Positions 25,629 to 34,449 of a stretch of DNA of 64,000 bases are shown piece after piece. The DNA lies in assembly GCA_964525185.1 (NCBI GenBank), contig CAZGFQ010000003.1, positions 29,862 through 93,861 on the forward strand, in the 5' to 3' direction. The position numbers and the translations under genes were made by a program. Origin of the DNA: JABHGY01 sp964525185. GTDB lineage: Bacteria > Fidelibacterota > Marinisomatia > Marinisomatales > UBA1611. The notes under the pieces are model-generated. The model was not told the DNA's origin and did no database searches. It was given only the letters and a program-made list of their open reading frames with translations. Positions within the stretch are counted from its first letter, which is position 1. Each line of letters begins with the position of its first letter.

Positions 25629-27326
25629 CTACCGTATAATCGCCACCTTTTGGTTAAAGGATTTTTCCTGCCCTGAAATATGAATAAAATAAATGCCGCT
25701 GGATACATTTTGTCCAGTTGTATTTTTACCATACCATAAAAATTGATCTGAAGTAGGTTCATTATACATTTTTGAAAATGATGAAATTAATTGACCTAAT
25801 ACATTATATATGTCAATGTGAATGGTCTGGGGTGTTATTACAAGTATATCCATATTCATTGAATTTGATTCATTGATTGAGCCATAAAAGGGATTAGGCG
25901 ATAATTGAGATACACTATAATCTTCGGAATATCCTTCCGATAATACGAAATCAAATGAATAGGATGATTGGGCATCTGACCTTGCAGTTACAACGGCCGA
26001 AATCCAGTCAATCCCTAAATCTGGGTCTATATTTATAGATTCACCATTTCGAACAACAATATCGCCATTATTGAGAGAAAGAATCACATTCAAATCTAAA
26101 TCCAGATTTGAAAAAGATTCTCCCATAATCATTAAATCCATTGGATCGTTGGTATAAATTGAAAAATACCGACTGCCATAATCGGAAACGGAGCTTGGAT
26201 GTTCGATCACTGTTTCACCGGCAAAATAATAGGTCCCAGACATGGGTGGGTAAGAAATAGGGTAATCCAAAGCTTCCTTGTAGGTATAAGGTGCAGAAGA
26301 TTCATTGTTGGATAAAAGTCGATTGGCAATCGCCATACTGGATAATGCATATTGAAAAGTGGATGAATGATCTTCTAATGCATTATGAATCGCTTCAATA
26401 TCCTTTGGTGTTTCTTGATTTCCATAGGATTTGGAATAATCCCAAATATCTTTAATTGTTTCATGTCCACCTATGTGTTCGCTAATATATTGAAAAAAAA
26501 TAAATGATCCATAACATCGATAGCAGCCATTGGATTCATCATTCAATGATTTTTCCGGATAATTAAACCACGAATTCATGTAACGATATAAATCATTAAT
26601 ATGGTCGTATACCACATCTTCCATCCAGACAGCAGTGGCTTCCATCATCCAAATTTCTTCATAGCAATTATAGCCAAATTGAATCGCATGAAAAAATTCA
26701 TGAGCAGCCGTTACTTGTATATTTTGTAATTCAGTTTTATCCTGAAACCAAGATGCATCATAATTATTTCGAATTTCGATATAACTTGCACATGCATTAT
26801 TTTCTGTCGCTCCAGATGTGGTATAGGCTAACCCATAATATTGAGATGGAAGATTAGCTACGTAAATGTCATAAAGCCCTGAGCCACCTTGCAATCCATC
26901 TTCTGGAGGTGCATTGTATCCTAATGAATCAATTTCAACCGACCAAACATACTCAAAAACATCCGCCACTTGATTAATATAATCCGAGAGTCCATCTTCA
27001 TCCATATCTTCATTATTAACAGCATGTGTTCCTGTCAAGTCATAATGAATAGCGAAATGGTTTGTTTCATGCACGAGATTTAAAGAATCATTTCGAGTAT
27101 GCGATACATTTTTAGACTCAAACGTGAATCCGTATTCCTTCAAATCTTGTTTAGTTTGCATTGGGAGATTTTGTCCATTCCGAAGGATTTCCAATACATG
27201 AGCAGTTCCATCTGTCGGGCCAAATTCGAATGACGTTTGCCCAAGGATTAGGTTAGCGGAAGACAGCGTTTTAGGTTGACTTGCGAGAAGGGGAAGGACA
27301 AGAAATACACTTAATCCTTTGCACAT
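25629..27326 (-). CDS. Secreted zinc metalloprotease (MXAN_6640-like) with sorting domain
   Basis: A 565-residue secreted protein counted from ATG 27326 (TTG 27335 is an alternative start). It has a signal peptide (LSVFLVLPLLASQ). The zinc motif HEFFH is followed by MMEATAVWMED, whose Glu is the likely third ligand. This is the layout of the MXAN_6640-type putative metalloproteases, related to M6/gluzincin-like families. An Asp-rich loop (NEDMDEDGLSDYI) precedes the catalytic part. The C-terminus is a Por-type sorting domain (QLSPNPFYGSI, IDIYNVLGQLI, SSGIYFIHI) ending in an Arg. It lies on the - strand, apparently in a small operon with the next two entries, and converges on the lipoprotein gene. 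Confidence 0.85.
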   Translation of the reverse strand: MCKGLSVFLVLPLLASQPKTLSSANLILGQTSFEFGPTDGTAHVLEILRNGQNLPMQTKQDLKEYGFTFESKNVSHTRNDSLNLVHETNHFAIHYDLTGTHAVNNEDMDEDGLSDYINQVADVFEYVWSVEIDSLGYNAPPEDGLQGGSGLYDIYVANLPSQYYGLAYTTSGATENNACASYIEIRNNYDASWFQDKTELQNIQVTAAHEFFHAIQFGYNCYEEIWMMEATAVWMEDVVYDHINDLYRYMNSWFNYPEKSLNDESNGCYRCYGSFIFFQYISEHIGGHETIKDIWDYSKSYGNQETPKDIEAIHNALEDHSSTFQYALSSMAIANRLLSNNESSAPYTYKEALDYPISYPPMSGTYYFAGETVIEHPSSVSDYGSRYFSIYTNDPMDLMIMGESFSNLDLDLNVILSLNNGDIVVRNGESINIDPDLGIDWISAVVTARSDAQSSYSFDFVLSEGYSEDYSVSQLSPNPFYGSINESNSMNMDILVITPQTIHIDIYNVLGQLISSFSKMYNEPTSDQFLWYGKNTTGQNVSSGIYFIHISGQEKSFNQKVAIIR

Positions 27327-27343
27327 TAATTTCAATGGAACTG

Positions 27344-27442
27344 TTAACGCTTACGTTTACGTTTAAAAAATCGATAATACAAACCCATGAGGACAAGTCC
27401 TAAGGCATAGAATAAGGCGAAGTAAAAGAAATATTCCTTCAT
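27344..27442 (-). CDS. Small single-span membrane protein (32 aa)
   Basis: A short frame fills most of the 150-base gap between the two neighbouring - strand genes. It runs from ATG at 27442-27440 to TAA at 27346-27344. The product has an aromatic hydrophobic stretch (FFYFALFYALGLVLMGLYY) followed by a basic tail (RFFKRKRKRKR-like). This is the classic layout of a small inner-membrane protein with its C-terminus in the cytoplasm. No clear ribosome site is visible before the ATG. The stop is 17 bases before the ATG of the metalloprotease gene. The composition is unlike a random frame, but conservation has not been tested. Confidence 0.45.
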   Translation of the reverse strand: MKEYFFYFALFYALGLVLMGLYYRFFKRKRKR

Positions 27443-27485
27443 AGACGAACAATGTTACAAATGGAATGGGCGATGTGTCAATCGA

Positions 27486-28127
27486 CTAAAAAATTTGATC
27501 CAAAATATAGGTTGAAAGTAAAATGATAATTCCAGACTGCAATTCTTTATTAGGCGTTTCAGGATCTTGGTCTTGTTGTATCAATCCAGTTACCGTTAAA
27601 GCTGTTCCTAAAAAATACCCAATCGTTTTCATGCGTTTTGACGTAAACTGGACATCCGGTTCTTTGGGCGGTAATTCTATAGTGGGCTCAATTTGCACAA
27701 GAGTATTTTGAGTGCTTTTTTCTGCAAGTATTGGAACAGAATCAACAGGGTATCTTAACGAAACCAATATTTCTGGCGGATTTTCTGATAGATAAAATTC
27801 AAATTGATCCACTTTTATGGCAAGTTTAATTCCTATTTGTGAAGATTCATTCATTGTGATGGCTTGGAAATCTCTAACAGGGTAGGAATATGCGGTATTT
27901 GCTAATCGATTGGAATCAGAAACAACATCATACAAAGTAACATAAAACCAGTCATTCTTTGCTTTCCATCCTGTTATATTTTCTTGTGGTACAGGTTGAT
28001 CTACGCGAAGGGTCATGACAAGGCCATTTTCTCGTGCTTCAATCCCAATTGATTGAACTACCGCTTGGGCAACCAATAATTGGATGAATCCTAGAAAAAA
28101 GACATATTTGATATAGTTTGAAATCAT
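27486..28127 (-). CDS. AMIN-like domain protein with C-terminal membrane segment
   Basis: 213 residues with a signal peptide (YVFFLGFIQLLVAQA). Residues about 25-125 resemble an AMIN domain as found in PilQ and AmiC-type proteins: IGIEARENGLVMTLRVDQPV, WFYVTLYDVV, then FEFYLSENPPEILVSLRY. A Pro/Glu-rich linker follows, then a segment with two weakly hydrophobic stretches (IGYFLGTALTVTGLI and SGIIILLSTYIL). AMIN domains bind peptidoglycan or help localise envelope machines; this assignment rests on pattern only. It is the first gene of a three-gene - strand group, divergent from yebC. Confidence 0.6.
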   Translation of the reverse strand: MISNYIKYVFFLGFIQLLVAQAVVQSIGIEARENGLVMTLRVDQPVPQENITGWKAKNDWFYVTLYDVVSDSNRLANTAYSYPVRDFQAITMNESSQIGIKLAIKVDQFEFYLSENPPEILVSLRYPVDSVPILAEKSTQNTLVQIEPTIELPPKEPDVQFTSKRMKTIGYFLGTALTVTGLIQQDQDPETPNKELQSGIIILLSTYILDQIF

Positions 28128-28330
28128 TCTAAAGTAATAAAACTAAGAAAAGGAAAAATAGTTTCTGCCAAAATTAAGGTGAAACATGATGTGTGTGGTA
28201 ATGAATTAAAACGATTTAACCTGTTTTTCATCATTGTAGATAAATTTCAGACAATAGAGTACCATATGAAAGCGTTTGTCGTGTCGTCATAGGATGATGT
28301 AATTTCCGCTCTCTAAATATAAGGAAATTC
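28128..28330. promoter_or_regulatory. Divergent intergenic region upstream of yebC
   Basis: This 203-base AT-rich spacer separates two divergent genes and must hold promoters for both. For the + strand one weak candidate is TTGTCG near 28276 with TAATTT about 18 bases downstream. An AAGGAA ribosome site lies seven bases before the yebC ATG. I see no strong hairpin, tRNA or conserved RNA motif. The promoter elements are guesses, because this group may use a non-canonical -7/-33 consensus. Confidence 0.3.
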
Positions 28331-29074
28331 ATGGCAGGACATAGTAAGTGGGCCAACATTAAACATCGTAAAGGTGCACAAGATGCAAAACGCGGAAAAA
28401 TCTTCACAAAAATAATTAAGGAAATTACGGTTGCTGCTCGATTAGGTGGCGGTGATGTTGACGCAAATCCTAGATTACGTAAAGCAGTATCGAATGGTCG
28501 CTCAAACAATTTACCCGCGGACAATATTAAAAGAGCAATACAAAAAGGAACAGGCGAATTACCCGGCGTTTCTTACGAAGAAGCCACTTACGAAGGTTAT
28601 GGCCCAGCAGGTGTCGCTATCATGATGGAAATTATAACAGATAATAAAAATCGAACTGTAGCTGAAATTCGTCATTTAATGAGCAAAAATAATGGCAATT
28701 TAGGCGAAAATGGGAGTGTCGCATGGATGTTTGATCGTAAAGGTCAAATTGTTATGGAGGCAACGGTTGGTAATGAAGATGCTGTCTTTGAAGATGCATT
28801 GGAAGCAGGTGCCGACGATTTTGAATCTGAAGATGGGTTTTATACTGTGTCCACCGAGCCGACACATTTGATGGATGTGCGTGATAAATTAGAAGCAAAA
28901 GGGTATGAAATTAAAAGTGCGGAATTAGATCTTATCCCAAAAAATCTTCAAAAAGTTGAATCTGACGATGTCCCAAAAATATTAAAATTAATGGATGCCT
29001 TGGAAGACAATGATGATATTAGTCATGTATACGCTAACTTCGACATTGACGATTCCGACATGCCTGTGGAATAA
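28331..29074 (+). CDS. yebC: YebC/PmpR family protein
   Basis: 247 residues, standard length. The N-terminus MAGHSKWANIKHRKGAQD is the signature of the family, followed by AARLGGGDVDANPRLRKAV and YEGYGPAGVAIMMEIITDN. YebC proteins act as DNA-binding regulators in some bacteria, and members have been shown to relieve ribosome stalling at proline-rich motifs. Which applies here cannot be told. It starts the + strand cluster yebC-ruvC-ruvA, a common arrangement, with only two bases before ruvC. Confidence 0.95.
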   Translation: MAGHSKWANIKHRKGAQDAKRGKIFTKIIKEITVAARLGGGDVDANPRLRKAVSNGRSNNLPADNIKRAIQKGTGELPGVSYEEATYEGYGPAGVAIMMEIITDNKNRTVAEIRHLMSKNNGNLGENGSVAWMFDRKGQIVMEATVGNEDAVFEDALEAGADDFESEDGFYTVSTEPTHLMDVRDKLEAKGYEIKSAELDLIPKNLQKVESDDVPKILKLMDALEDNDDISHVYANFDIDDSDMPVE

Positions 29075-29076
29075 TC

Positions 29077-29562
29077 GTGATTCGCGTAATCGGGATTGAT
29101 CCAGGAATTGGAATTACAGGATTTGGTATTTTAGATGGAAAAAATGGAAAAACACGATTACATAGTTATGGAACCATTACACCTCCCAAAAATCAACCTA
29201 TCCATGATAGGCTTAAATATTTATATAATGAAGTGCAAAAATTAATACATACATATAAACCAACTGTAATGGCTATAGAAGATTCTTTCTATAGCAAAAA
29301 TGTGAAATCAGCTTTAACATTAGGACAAGCACGTGGTGCCCTTATATTAGCAGCAGCAAATGAAGGAATTGATGTTCGCCAATATGCCCCAAGAAAAGTG
29401 AAGCAATCAATTACGGGAAATGGTGCAGCAACAAAAGAACAAATTCAATTTATGGTAACAACCATCTTGAAAATGAAAGAGCCACCATCCCCATTCGATA
29501 TTTCAGATGCGATTGCTGTTGCTCTTACCTATTACAATCAAGCGAGATTTGAGAATTTATGA
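29077..29562 (+). CDS. ruvC: Holliday junction resolvase RuvC
   Basis: 161 residues with a GTG start two bases after yebC. The acidic catalytic residues are in place: GIDPGIGITGFG at the N-terminus, AIEDSFYSKNVKSAL in the middle, and the DISDAIAVAL segment near the C-terminus. RuvC is a dimeric endonuclease that cleaves Holliday junctions after RuvAB branch migration. The stop overlaps the ruvA start as ATGA. ruvB is not in this window. Confidence 0.96.
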   Translation: MIRVIGIDPGIGITGFGILDGKNGKTRLHSYGTITPPKNQPIHDRLKYLYNEVQKLIHTYKPTVMAIEDSFYSKNVKSALTLGQARGALILAAANEGIDVRQYAPRKVKQSITGNGAATKEQIQFMVTTILKMKEPPSPFDISDAIAVALTYYNQARFENL

Positions 29563-30158
29563 TTGAAACTCTCTCAGGTATTATTCAGAAAAAAACGCCA
29601 CATTTTATAGTAATTAATGTCGGTGGTATTGGACTCAGATGTGCCTGCAGCATAACGACACTTCAAAACCTTCCTAAAGAAGGAGAAAAATGTAATATTT
29701 CTACCTACCTACATGTGCGTGAAGATGTGCTTGATTTATATGGATTTGTCCTAGAAGAAGAGCGCCAAGCATTTTTGCTCCTGATTGGAATTAGTGGTAT
29801 AGGTCCAAAGTTAGCATTAACTATTTTATCTGGCATGGATACTAAACGGCTAAAAGACAAAATTGTATCAGGAGATGTGAGCGCCTTGACATCTATACCT
29901 GGAGTAGGACCAAAAACAGCCAAAAGAATTATTATAGAATTAAAAGATAAATTTATAAAAATGGATTCCGATTCGTTAGGGTTTGAAGAATCAAATGAAT
30001 CTGAATCAAGACTTGTTAGGGATGCAATACAAGCACTCGTGTCGCTTGGATATAAACAACAAATTGCAAGTCGTGTGCTACGGCAAATGGAGAAAGACGG
30101 GAAGACAGATGGGGATCTAGCAACAGTGATTAAACGAGCATTAGCCAAAATAGGATAA
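29559..30158 (+). CDS. ruvA: Holliday junction branch-migration protein RuvA
   Basis: 199 residues, normal size. It has the N-terminal OB-fold (MIETLSGIIQKKTPHFIVIN), two helix-hairpin-helix motifs (LIGISGIGPKLALTIL and LTSIPGVGPKTAKRII) and a C-terminal RuvB-binding domain (DAIQALVSLGYKQQIA). RuvA tetramers bind four-way junctions and load RuvB. It overlaps ruvC by four bases and is followed three bases later by an aminotransferase gene. Confidence 0.96.
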   Translation: MIETLSGIIQKKTPHFIVINVGGIGLRCACSITTLQNLPKEGEKCNISTYLHVREDVLDLYGFVLEEERQAFLLLIGISGIGPKLALTILSGMDTKRLKDKIVSGDVSALTSIPGVGPKTAKRIIIELKDKFIKMDSDSLGFEESNESESRLVRDAIQALVSLGYKQQIASRVLRQMEKDGKTDGDLATVIKRALAKIG

Positions 30159-30161
30159 AGA

Positions 30162-31361
30162 ATGAAATTAGCGAACCGGTTAGAAAACCTTGGAACAGAA
30201 ACAGCATTTGCTGTTTCTTTATTAGCAAAATCTTGGTCAGAGAAGGGGCATAGAGTATATCCATTTCATCTTGGAGATATGAATTTACCGACACCAGAAA
30301 ATATTATTGAAGCGACCATAAAAGCCATTCGGGATGGTTACACTGGGTATGCACCTGCACAGGGTATTATGCCGCTCCGACAAGCTTTAGCGGATAATAT
30401 TGGGTCTATGCGGGGTGTTGATTACACTCCGGATAATGTTGCTGTACAACCAGGTGGAAAACCAACCGTGTGGAAATTTATAGCTGTAGTTATGAATCCG
30501 GGCGATGAAGTATTATACCCGAACCCTGGATACCCAATTTATGAATCACAAATCGAATATCAAGGTGGAGTTGCTGTCCCTTATGGATATACAGAAACGT
30601 CTTCAGGGTTTGCGATAGATTTAGAAAAATTAGAAGCATCCATTACGCCTAAAACAAAAGCGATTATTTATAATAATTATCAAAACCCAATTAGTGCTGC
30701 ATCTACGAAAGAAGAAATGGAAACAATTGCTGCTCTAGCCATAAAACATGATCTTTGGGTTATGGCAGATGATGCTTATTTTGAAATACGTTACTCTGAC
30801 TCGGATCCATTATCGATTGTTTCACTTCCTGGCATGAAAGAACGAACGGTGATTTTGTATACATTTTCTAAAAAATACGCCATGACTGGGTGGCGACTTG
30901 GAGCAACTGTTGGTCCTAAGCATTTTATTGACATGGTTGCAAAACTCAATGTGAACGATGAATCGTGCTCTAATCATTTTATACAACATGCTATGGTTGA
31001 AGGTCTCGTCGGAGATCAATCAGGATTTCAAGCTATTTTGCATGAATTAAAGCGAAGGAGAGATGCAGCTGTTGGAGCTTTAAATGCCATAGATGGTATT
31101 TCAATTCCAACTCCCGAAAGCACATTTTATCTTTTCCCAAATGTAACTGAAATAATGAACCGGAAAGGATTTGCGCATATTGGACAACTGCAAGAAGGGT
31201 CATTAGAAAGTACGGGAGTTTCATTTTGTACTCGAAACCATTTTGGACGTCCCGTTGATGGTGAAAAAGATTTCTTTATAAGATTTGCATATTCTGGTAT
31301 ATCTGTTGAAGATATTCAAGAAGGTTTAGCCTTATTGAAAACTTACTTTGAACAATCTTGA
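30162..31361 (+). CDS. Class I/II PLP-dependent aminotransferase
   Basis: 399 residues of fold-type I aminotransferase. The PLP-binding lysine is K237 in the TFSKKYAMTGWRLG motif. Other marks are YPNPGYPIYES, NNYQNPISAAST (cofactor-contacting Asn) and VMADDAYFEI. The conserved Arg that binds the substrate carboxylate is probably in FFIRFAYSG. The overall pattern resembles aspartate/alanine-type aminotransferases, but the amino donor cannot be assigned. Its end overlaps the TTG start of gcvT by 14 bases. Confidence 0.88.
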   Translation: MKLANRLENLGTETAFAVSLLAKSWSEKGHRVYPFHLGDMNLPTPENIIEATIKAIRDGYTGYAPAQGIMPLRQALADNIGSMRGVDYTPDNVAVQPGGKPTVWKFIAVVMNPGDEVLYPNPGYPIYESQIEYQGGVAVPYGYTETSSGFAIDLEKLEASITPKTKAIIYNNYQNPISAASTKEEMETIAALAIKHDLWVMADDAYFEIRYSDSDPLSIVSLPGMKERTVILYTFSKKYAMTGWRLGATVGPKHFIDMVAKLNVNDESCSNHFIQHAMVEGLVGDQSGFQAILHELKRRRDAAVGALNAIDGISIPTPESTFYLFPNVTEIMNRKGFAHIGQLQEGSLESTGVSFCTRNHFGRPVDGEKDFFIRFAYSGISVEDIQEGLALLKTYFEQS

Positions 31362-32451
31362 ATTAAAGCAATCACCCCTTCATAATCGTCACGTTGCACT
31401 GGGATGTAAAATGGCCCCATTTGCTGGTTTCTCGATGCCAATTCAATATGATGGTATTGTGAAAGAACATGATTCAGTTAGAAATAATGCGGGTCTTTTT
31501 GATGTAAGTCATATGGGTGAAATACATATTTCAGGTCCTGGAGCTGAATCATATCTTGATTTATTAACAATTAATGCTTTATCTAACCTAGAAATTGGAC
31601 AAGCTCAATATACTGCAATGTGCAAGGATGACGGTGGTATTATAGACGATGTGATTCTTTATAAATATGAAAATCATTTCATGATGGTAACGAATGCAGG
31701 GAATCATGAGAAAGATTTATCCTGGCTTAAATCTCATCAACCGAAAGATGTCATTATTCATGATAAAAGCCAATTCATTGGATTGATTGCTATTCAAGGT
31801 CCTAAGGCGCGAGACATATTGCAAAAATGTACATCTGAAGATTTAAGCCAAATTCAATTTTATCATTTCATTGAAGGTGAAATATCGGGACATTCCGGAA
31901 CAATTTCTCGTACAGGTTATACAGGTGAATTGGGATTTGAATTATATTTTAATTCGGAACATATTTCAGCCATATGGGACCAATTAATGGTTGCTGGCGC
32001 ATCCTATGGACTTCAGCCTGCTGGCCTAGGAGCAAGAGATACGCTTAGAATGGAAATGAAATATTGTTTGTATGGAAATGACATTAATGAAGATACTCAT
32101 CCATTAGAAGCAGGATTAGGATGGATTACTAAAATGACTAAAAACCAATTTATTGGGAAAGATTCACTTATAATTAAAAAGGCAAACTTAACAAGACGAC
32201 TCTTATCATTTGAAATGACAGAACGTGCCATTCCGAGGAAAGGCAATTTGATTTATTTTAATAATGAACACATTGGATTTGTAACAAGTGGTACTCAGTC
32301 GCCGTCACTAAAGAAGGGAATAGGACTAGGGTATATTCATAAACCCTTTGACAAAATAGGACAAATTATTGAGATTGATATTCGCGGAAAAAGGAAAGAA
32401 GCGCTCATTGTGAACCCTCCTTTTTATAAAAATGGCACATATTTGAATTAG
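31348..32451 (+). CDS. gcvT: Glycine cleavage system aminomethyltransferase (T protein)
   Basis: 367 residues, typical for GcvT. It transfers the methylene group from the H-protein-bound aminomethyl intermediate to tetrahydrofolate and releases ammonia. Family marks are MAPFAGFSMPIQYDGIVKEH, GLFDVSHMGEI, the folate-site YTAMCKDDGGIIDDV, SRTGYTGELGFE, GLGARDTLRMEM and the C-terminal SFEMTERAIPRKG with GFVTSGTQSP. The start codon is TTG inside the end of the aminotransferase gene. gcvH and gcvP are not in the window. Confidence 0.93.
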   Translation: MNNLELKQSPLHNRHVALGCKMAPFAGFSMPIQYDGIVKEHDSVRNNAGLFDVSHMGEIHISGPGAESYLDLLTINALSNLEIGQAQYTAMCKDDGGIIDDVILYKYENHFMMVTNAGNHEKDLSWLKSHQPKDVIIHDKSQFIGLIAIQGPKARDILQKCTSEDLSQIQFYHFIEGEISGHSGTISRTGYTGELGFELYFNSEHISAIWDQLMVAGASYGLQPAGLGARDTLRMEMKYCLYGNDINEDTHPLEAGLGWITKMTKNQFIGKDSLIIKKANLTRRLLSFEMTERAIPRKGNLIYFNNEHIGFVTSGTQSPSLKKGIGLGYIHKPFDKIGQIIEIDIRGKRKEALIVNPPFYKNGTYLN

Positions 32452-32527
32452 AAATATGATATTTAATGCTACTCAATCGACTGTAATCCCTATATTTAAG
32501 GTAAAATTAAAATTTGTCTTATGAAAA

Positions 32528-32552
32528 AGAGCCGTGTAATTTCCAAGGCTCT
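32528..32552 (+). other. Small inverted repeat upstream of ffh
   Basis: In the 118-base AT-rich spacer between gcvT and ffh, AGAGCC (32528-32533) and GGCTCT (32547-32552) form a six-base-pair stem with a 13-base loop. No T-run follows, so it is not a standard terminator. A short frame starting at ATG 32521 runs through the hairpin and stops at 32575-32577, inside the ffh start. A leader or attenuation role is possible but unsupported otherwise. Confidence 0.3.
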
Positions 32553-32569
32553 AAACCTATTGAAAAACA

Positions 32570-33901
32570 ATGTTTGACCAAATAACAGATAAATTTGATT
32601 CTGTATTCCGAAACCTGCGTGGACTAGGAAAAATTACAGATCGAAACATAAGCGATACTACGCGAGAAGTTCGTCGTGTCCTATTGGATGCGGATGTGAA
32701 TTTTCGTGTGGCTCGTGATTTTATCAAAAGAGTGCAGGAGAGAGCTCAAGGAACTAAAGTTACTAAGTCAGTAAAGCCAGGCCAACAGTTCATAAAAATT
32801 ATTCATGATGAAATGATTCAATTGTTAGGTGGATCTGCACAAGATTTAGAATTAAAACAAAATCCATCCGTCATATTGATGGCAGGATTACAAGGATCTG
32901 GGAAAACAACATCTACTGCTAAACTTGGTCATTTATTAAAGAAGCAAGGGAAAAACGTTTTACTCGTGGCTGCAGATGTATATCGTCCGGCGGCAATAGA
33001 CCAATTGAAGAAAATGGGAGAATTGACAAATATTCCAGTTTATGACGAAGGAACGGGTAATCCTGTGGTCATTTGCAAAAATGCTATTTCTCATGCGAAG
33101 GCACATCAATTAGATGTTGTCATTTTAGATACAGCGGGTCGGCTACATGTTGACGGAGAAATGATGATGGAGATTCAAGCAATTGCTGAAGATTCCACTC
33201 CAGATGAAATTTTGTTTGTTGCTGATGGAATGACGGGTCAGGATGCTGTGAATTCAGCAAAAGTTTTTAACGAAGCATTATCATTATCAGGTGTTATTTT
33301 AACTAAAATGGATGGCGATGCTCGTGGTGGAGCAGCTGTTTCAATCCGTGAAGTAACGGGTAAACCAATAAAATTTATAGGTGTATCTGAAAAAATAGAT
33401 GGATTGCAACTTTTTGATCCTAAACGAATAGCTGATCGCATACTAGGATTTGGCGATGTTGTTTCATTGGTTGAAAAAGCCCAAACACTTGTTGATGAAA
33501 AAGATGCTGAAATTCTTCGAAAAAAAATGATGAAAAATACATTCAATTTGGAAGATTTTCGGAATCAAATGCACCAGTTGAAAAAAATGGGTTCTATGAA
33601 GCAAATCATGGGTATGATGCCAGGTGTGAATAAAAAAATGTTAAAGGGCATGAATTTAAACGATAAACAAATGGATTGGACTGAAGCTATTATTAATTCC
33701 ATGACATTAGATGAACGCTCAAACCCTAAAATGATTAATGGGAGTCGACGGATGAGAATCAGTAAAGGATCCGGTCGCCCTGTTCACGAAATTAATGCAT
33801 TAATAAAACAATTTGCAGAAATGCAGAAAATGATGAAAAAATTTGGTAATATGAAATCACCAAAACTCCCAGGAATGGGATCTTTTGTAGGAATTAACTA
33901 A
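32570..33901 (+). CDS. ffh: Signal recognition particle GTPase Ffh
   Basis: 443 residues. The N domain comes first, then the G domain with the P-loop GLQGSGKTT at residues 106-114, DTAGRLHVD, TKMDGDARGG and VGVSEKIDGL-like motifs. A methionine-rich M domain follows (about 300-440: MGSMKQIMGMMPG, RRMRISKGSGR), which binds signal sequences and the SRP RNA. It targets nascent membrane and secretory proteins to FtsY at the inner membrane. It is followed 12 bases later by rpsP, a widely conserved arrangement. I did not find the 4.5S RNA gene nearby. Confidence 0.97.
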   Translation: MFDQITDKFDSVFRNLRGLGKITDRNISDTTREVRRVLLDADVNFRVARDFIKRVQERAQGTKVTKSVKPGQQFIKIIHDEMIQLLGGSAQDLELKQNPSVILMAGLQGSGKTTSTAKLGHLLKKQGKNVLLVAADVYRPAAIDQLKKMGELTNIPVYDEGTGNPVVICKNAISHAKAHQLDVVILDTAGRLHVDGEMMMEIQAIAEDSTPDEILFVADGMTGQDAVNSAKVFNEALSLSGVILTKMDGDARGGAAVSIREVTGKPIKFIGVSEKIDGLQLFDPKRIADRILGFGDVVSLVEKAQTLVDEKDAEILRKKMMKNTFNLEDFRNQMHQLKKMGSMKQIMGMMPGVNKKMLKGMNLNDKQMDWTEAIINSMTLDERSNPKMINGSRRMRISKGSGRPVHEINALIKQFAEMQKMMKKFGNMKSPKLPGMGSFVGIN

Positions 33902-33913
33902 GGAGAAAACGCG

Positions 33914-34438
33914 TTGGCGACTAAAATTAGATTTAAACGTATTGGAAGACGAAACAGACCATTCTACAGAATGGTTGCTATTGATTCTCGGAAACGGCGA
34001 GATGGAGCAGCGATTGAAGAGTTAGGATGGCTTAACCCGATTGATAAAGAAAAATCATATTCTTTAAAGGAAGATCGAATTCTATATTGGCTAGGAGAGG
34101 GAGCGACCCCATCAGATGCAGCTCATGCTTTATTGAAAAGAGCCGGTATTGCCCATAAATGGCATTTGATTAGCCAAGGATTGGATAAAGCTGCTGTAGA
34201 AAAAGAAATGATGAAATGGTCTATGAACCGTGAAGATGTTTTGAAAGGCCGAAAAGAAAGAGCTGAAAAGAAAGTTGCGGAAGTTGCTGTTGAAGCTCCT
34301 GTAGAAGCAGCACCAGCTGTAGAAGAAGCTCCAGTTGAAGAAGAAACTCCAACTGATGAAGAAGCACCAGTTGAAGAAGAAACTCCAACTGATGAAGAAG
34401 CTCCAGCTGAAGAAGAAGCAGAGGCTGAAGAAGAATAA
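33914..34438 (+). CDS. rpsP: 30S ribosomal protein S16 with long acidic tail
   Basis: The TTG start at 33914 has AGGAGA 14 bases before it. Residues 1-80 are the ribosomal S16 core (KIRFKRIGRRNRPFYRMVAID, AIEELGWLNP). The total of 174 residues is about twice the usual 80-90. The extra part is an amphipathic helical stretch, then a Glu/Pro/Ala/Thr-rich acidic tail containing two exact copies of a 12-residue unit (EEAPVEEETPTD). C-terminal extensions on S16 are known in the Bacteroidetes group. The tail is likely disordered and exposed at the ribosome surface. Confidence 0.95.
   Translation: MATKIRFKRIGRRNRPFYRMVAIDSRKRRDGAAIEELGWLNPIDKEKSYSLKEDRILYWLGEGATPSDAAHALLKRAGIAHKWHLISQGLDKAAVEKEMMKWSMNREDVLKGRKERAEKKVAEVAVEAPVEAAPAVEEAPVEEETPTDEEAPVEEETPTDEEAPAEEEAEAEEE
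34322..34393 (+). repeat. Tandem 36-bp repeat in rpsP
   Basis: Two in-frame copies of a 36-base unit (34322-34357 and 34358-34393) encode the repeated EEAPVEEETPTD in the S16 tail, followed by a partial third copy. They differ at a single base (GCT versus GCA for Ala). Such short coding repeats can expand or contract by slippage. Confidence 0.85.
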
Positions 34439-34449
34439 ATTAGATTTAA

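Noticed and set aside
29705..30148. 147-residue antisense frame over ruvA
   Set aside because: Ser-rich shadow of ruvA with no domain, ribosome site or context.
32452..32569. 4.5S SRP RNA gene before ffh
   Set aside because: The spacer has no GGAA-tetraloop domain typical of SRP RNA, only a small hairpin.
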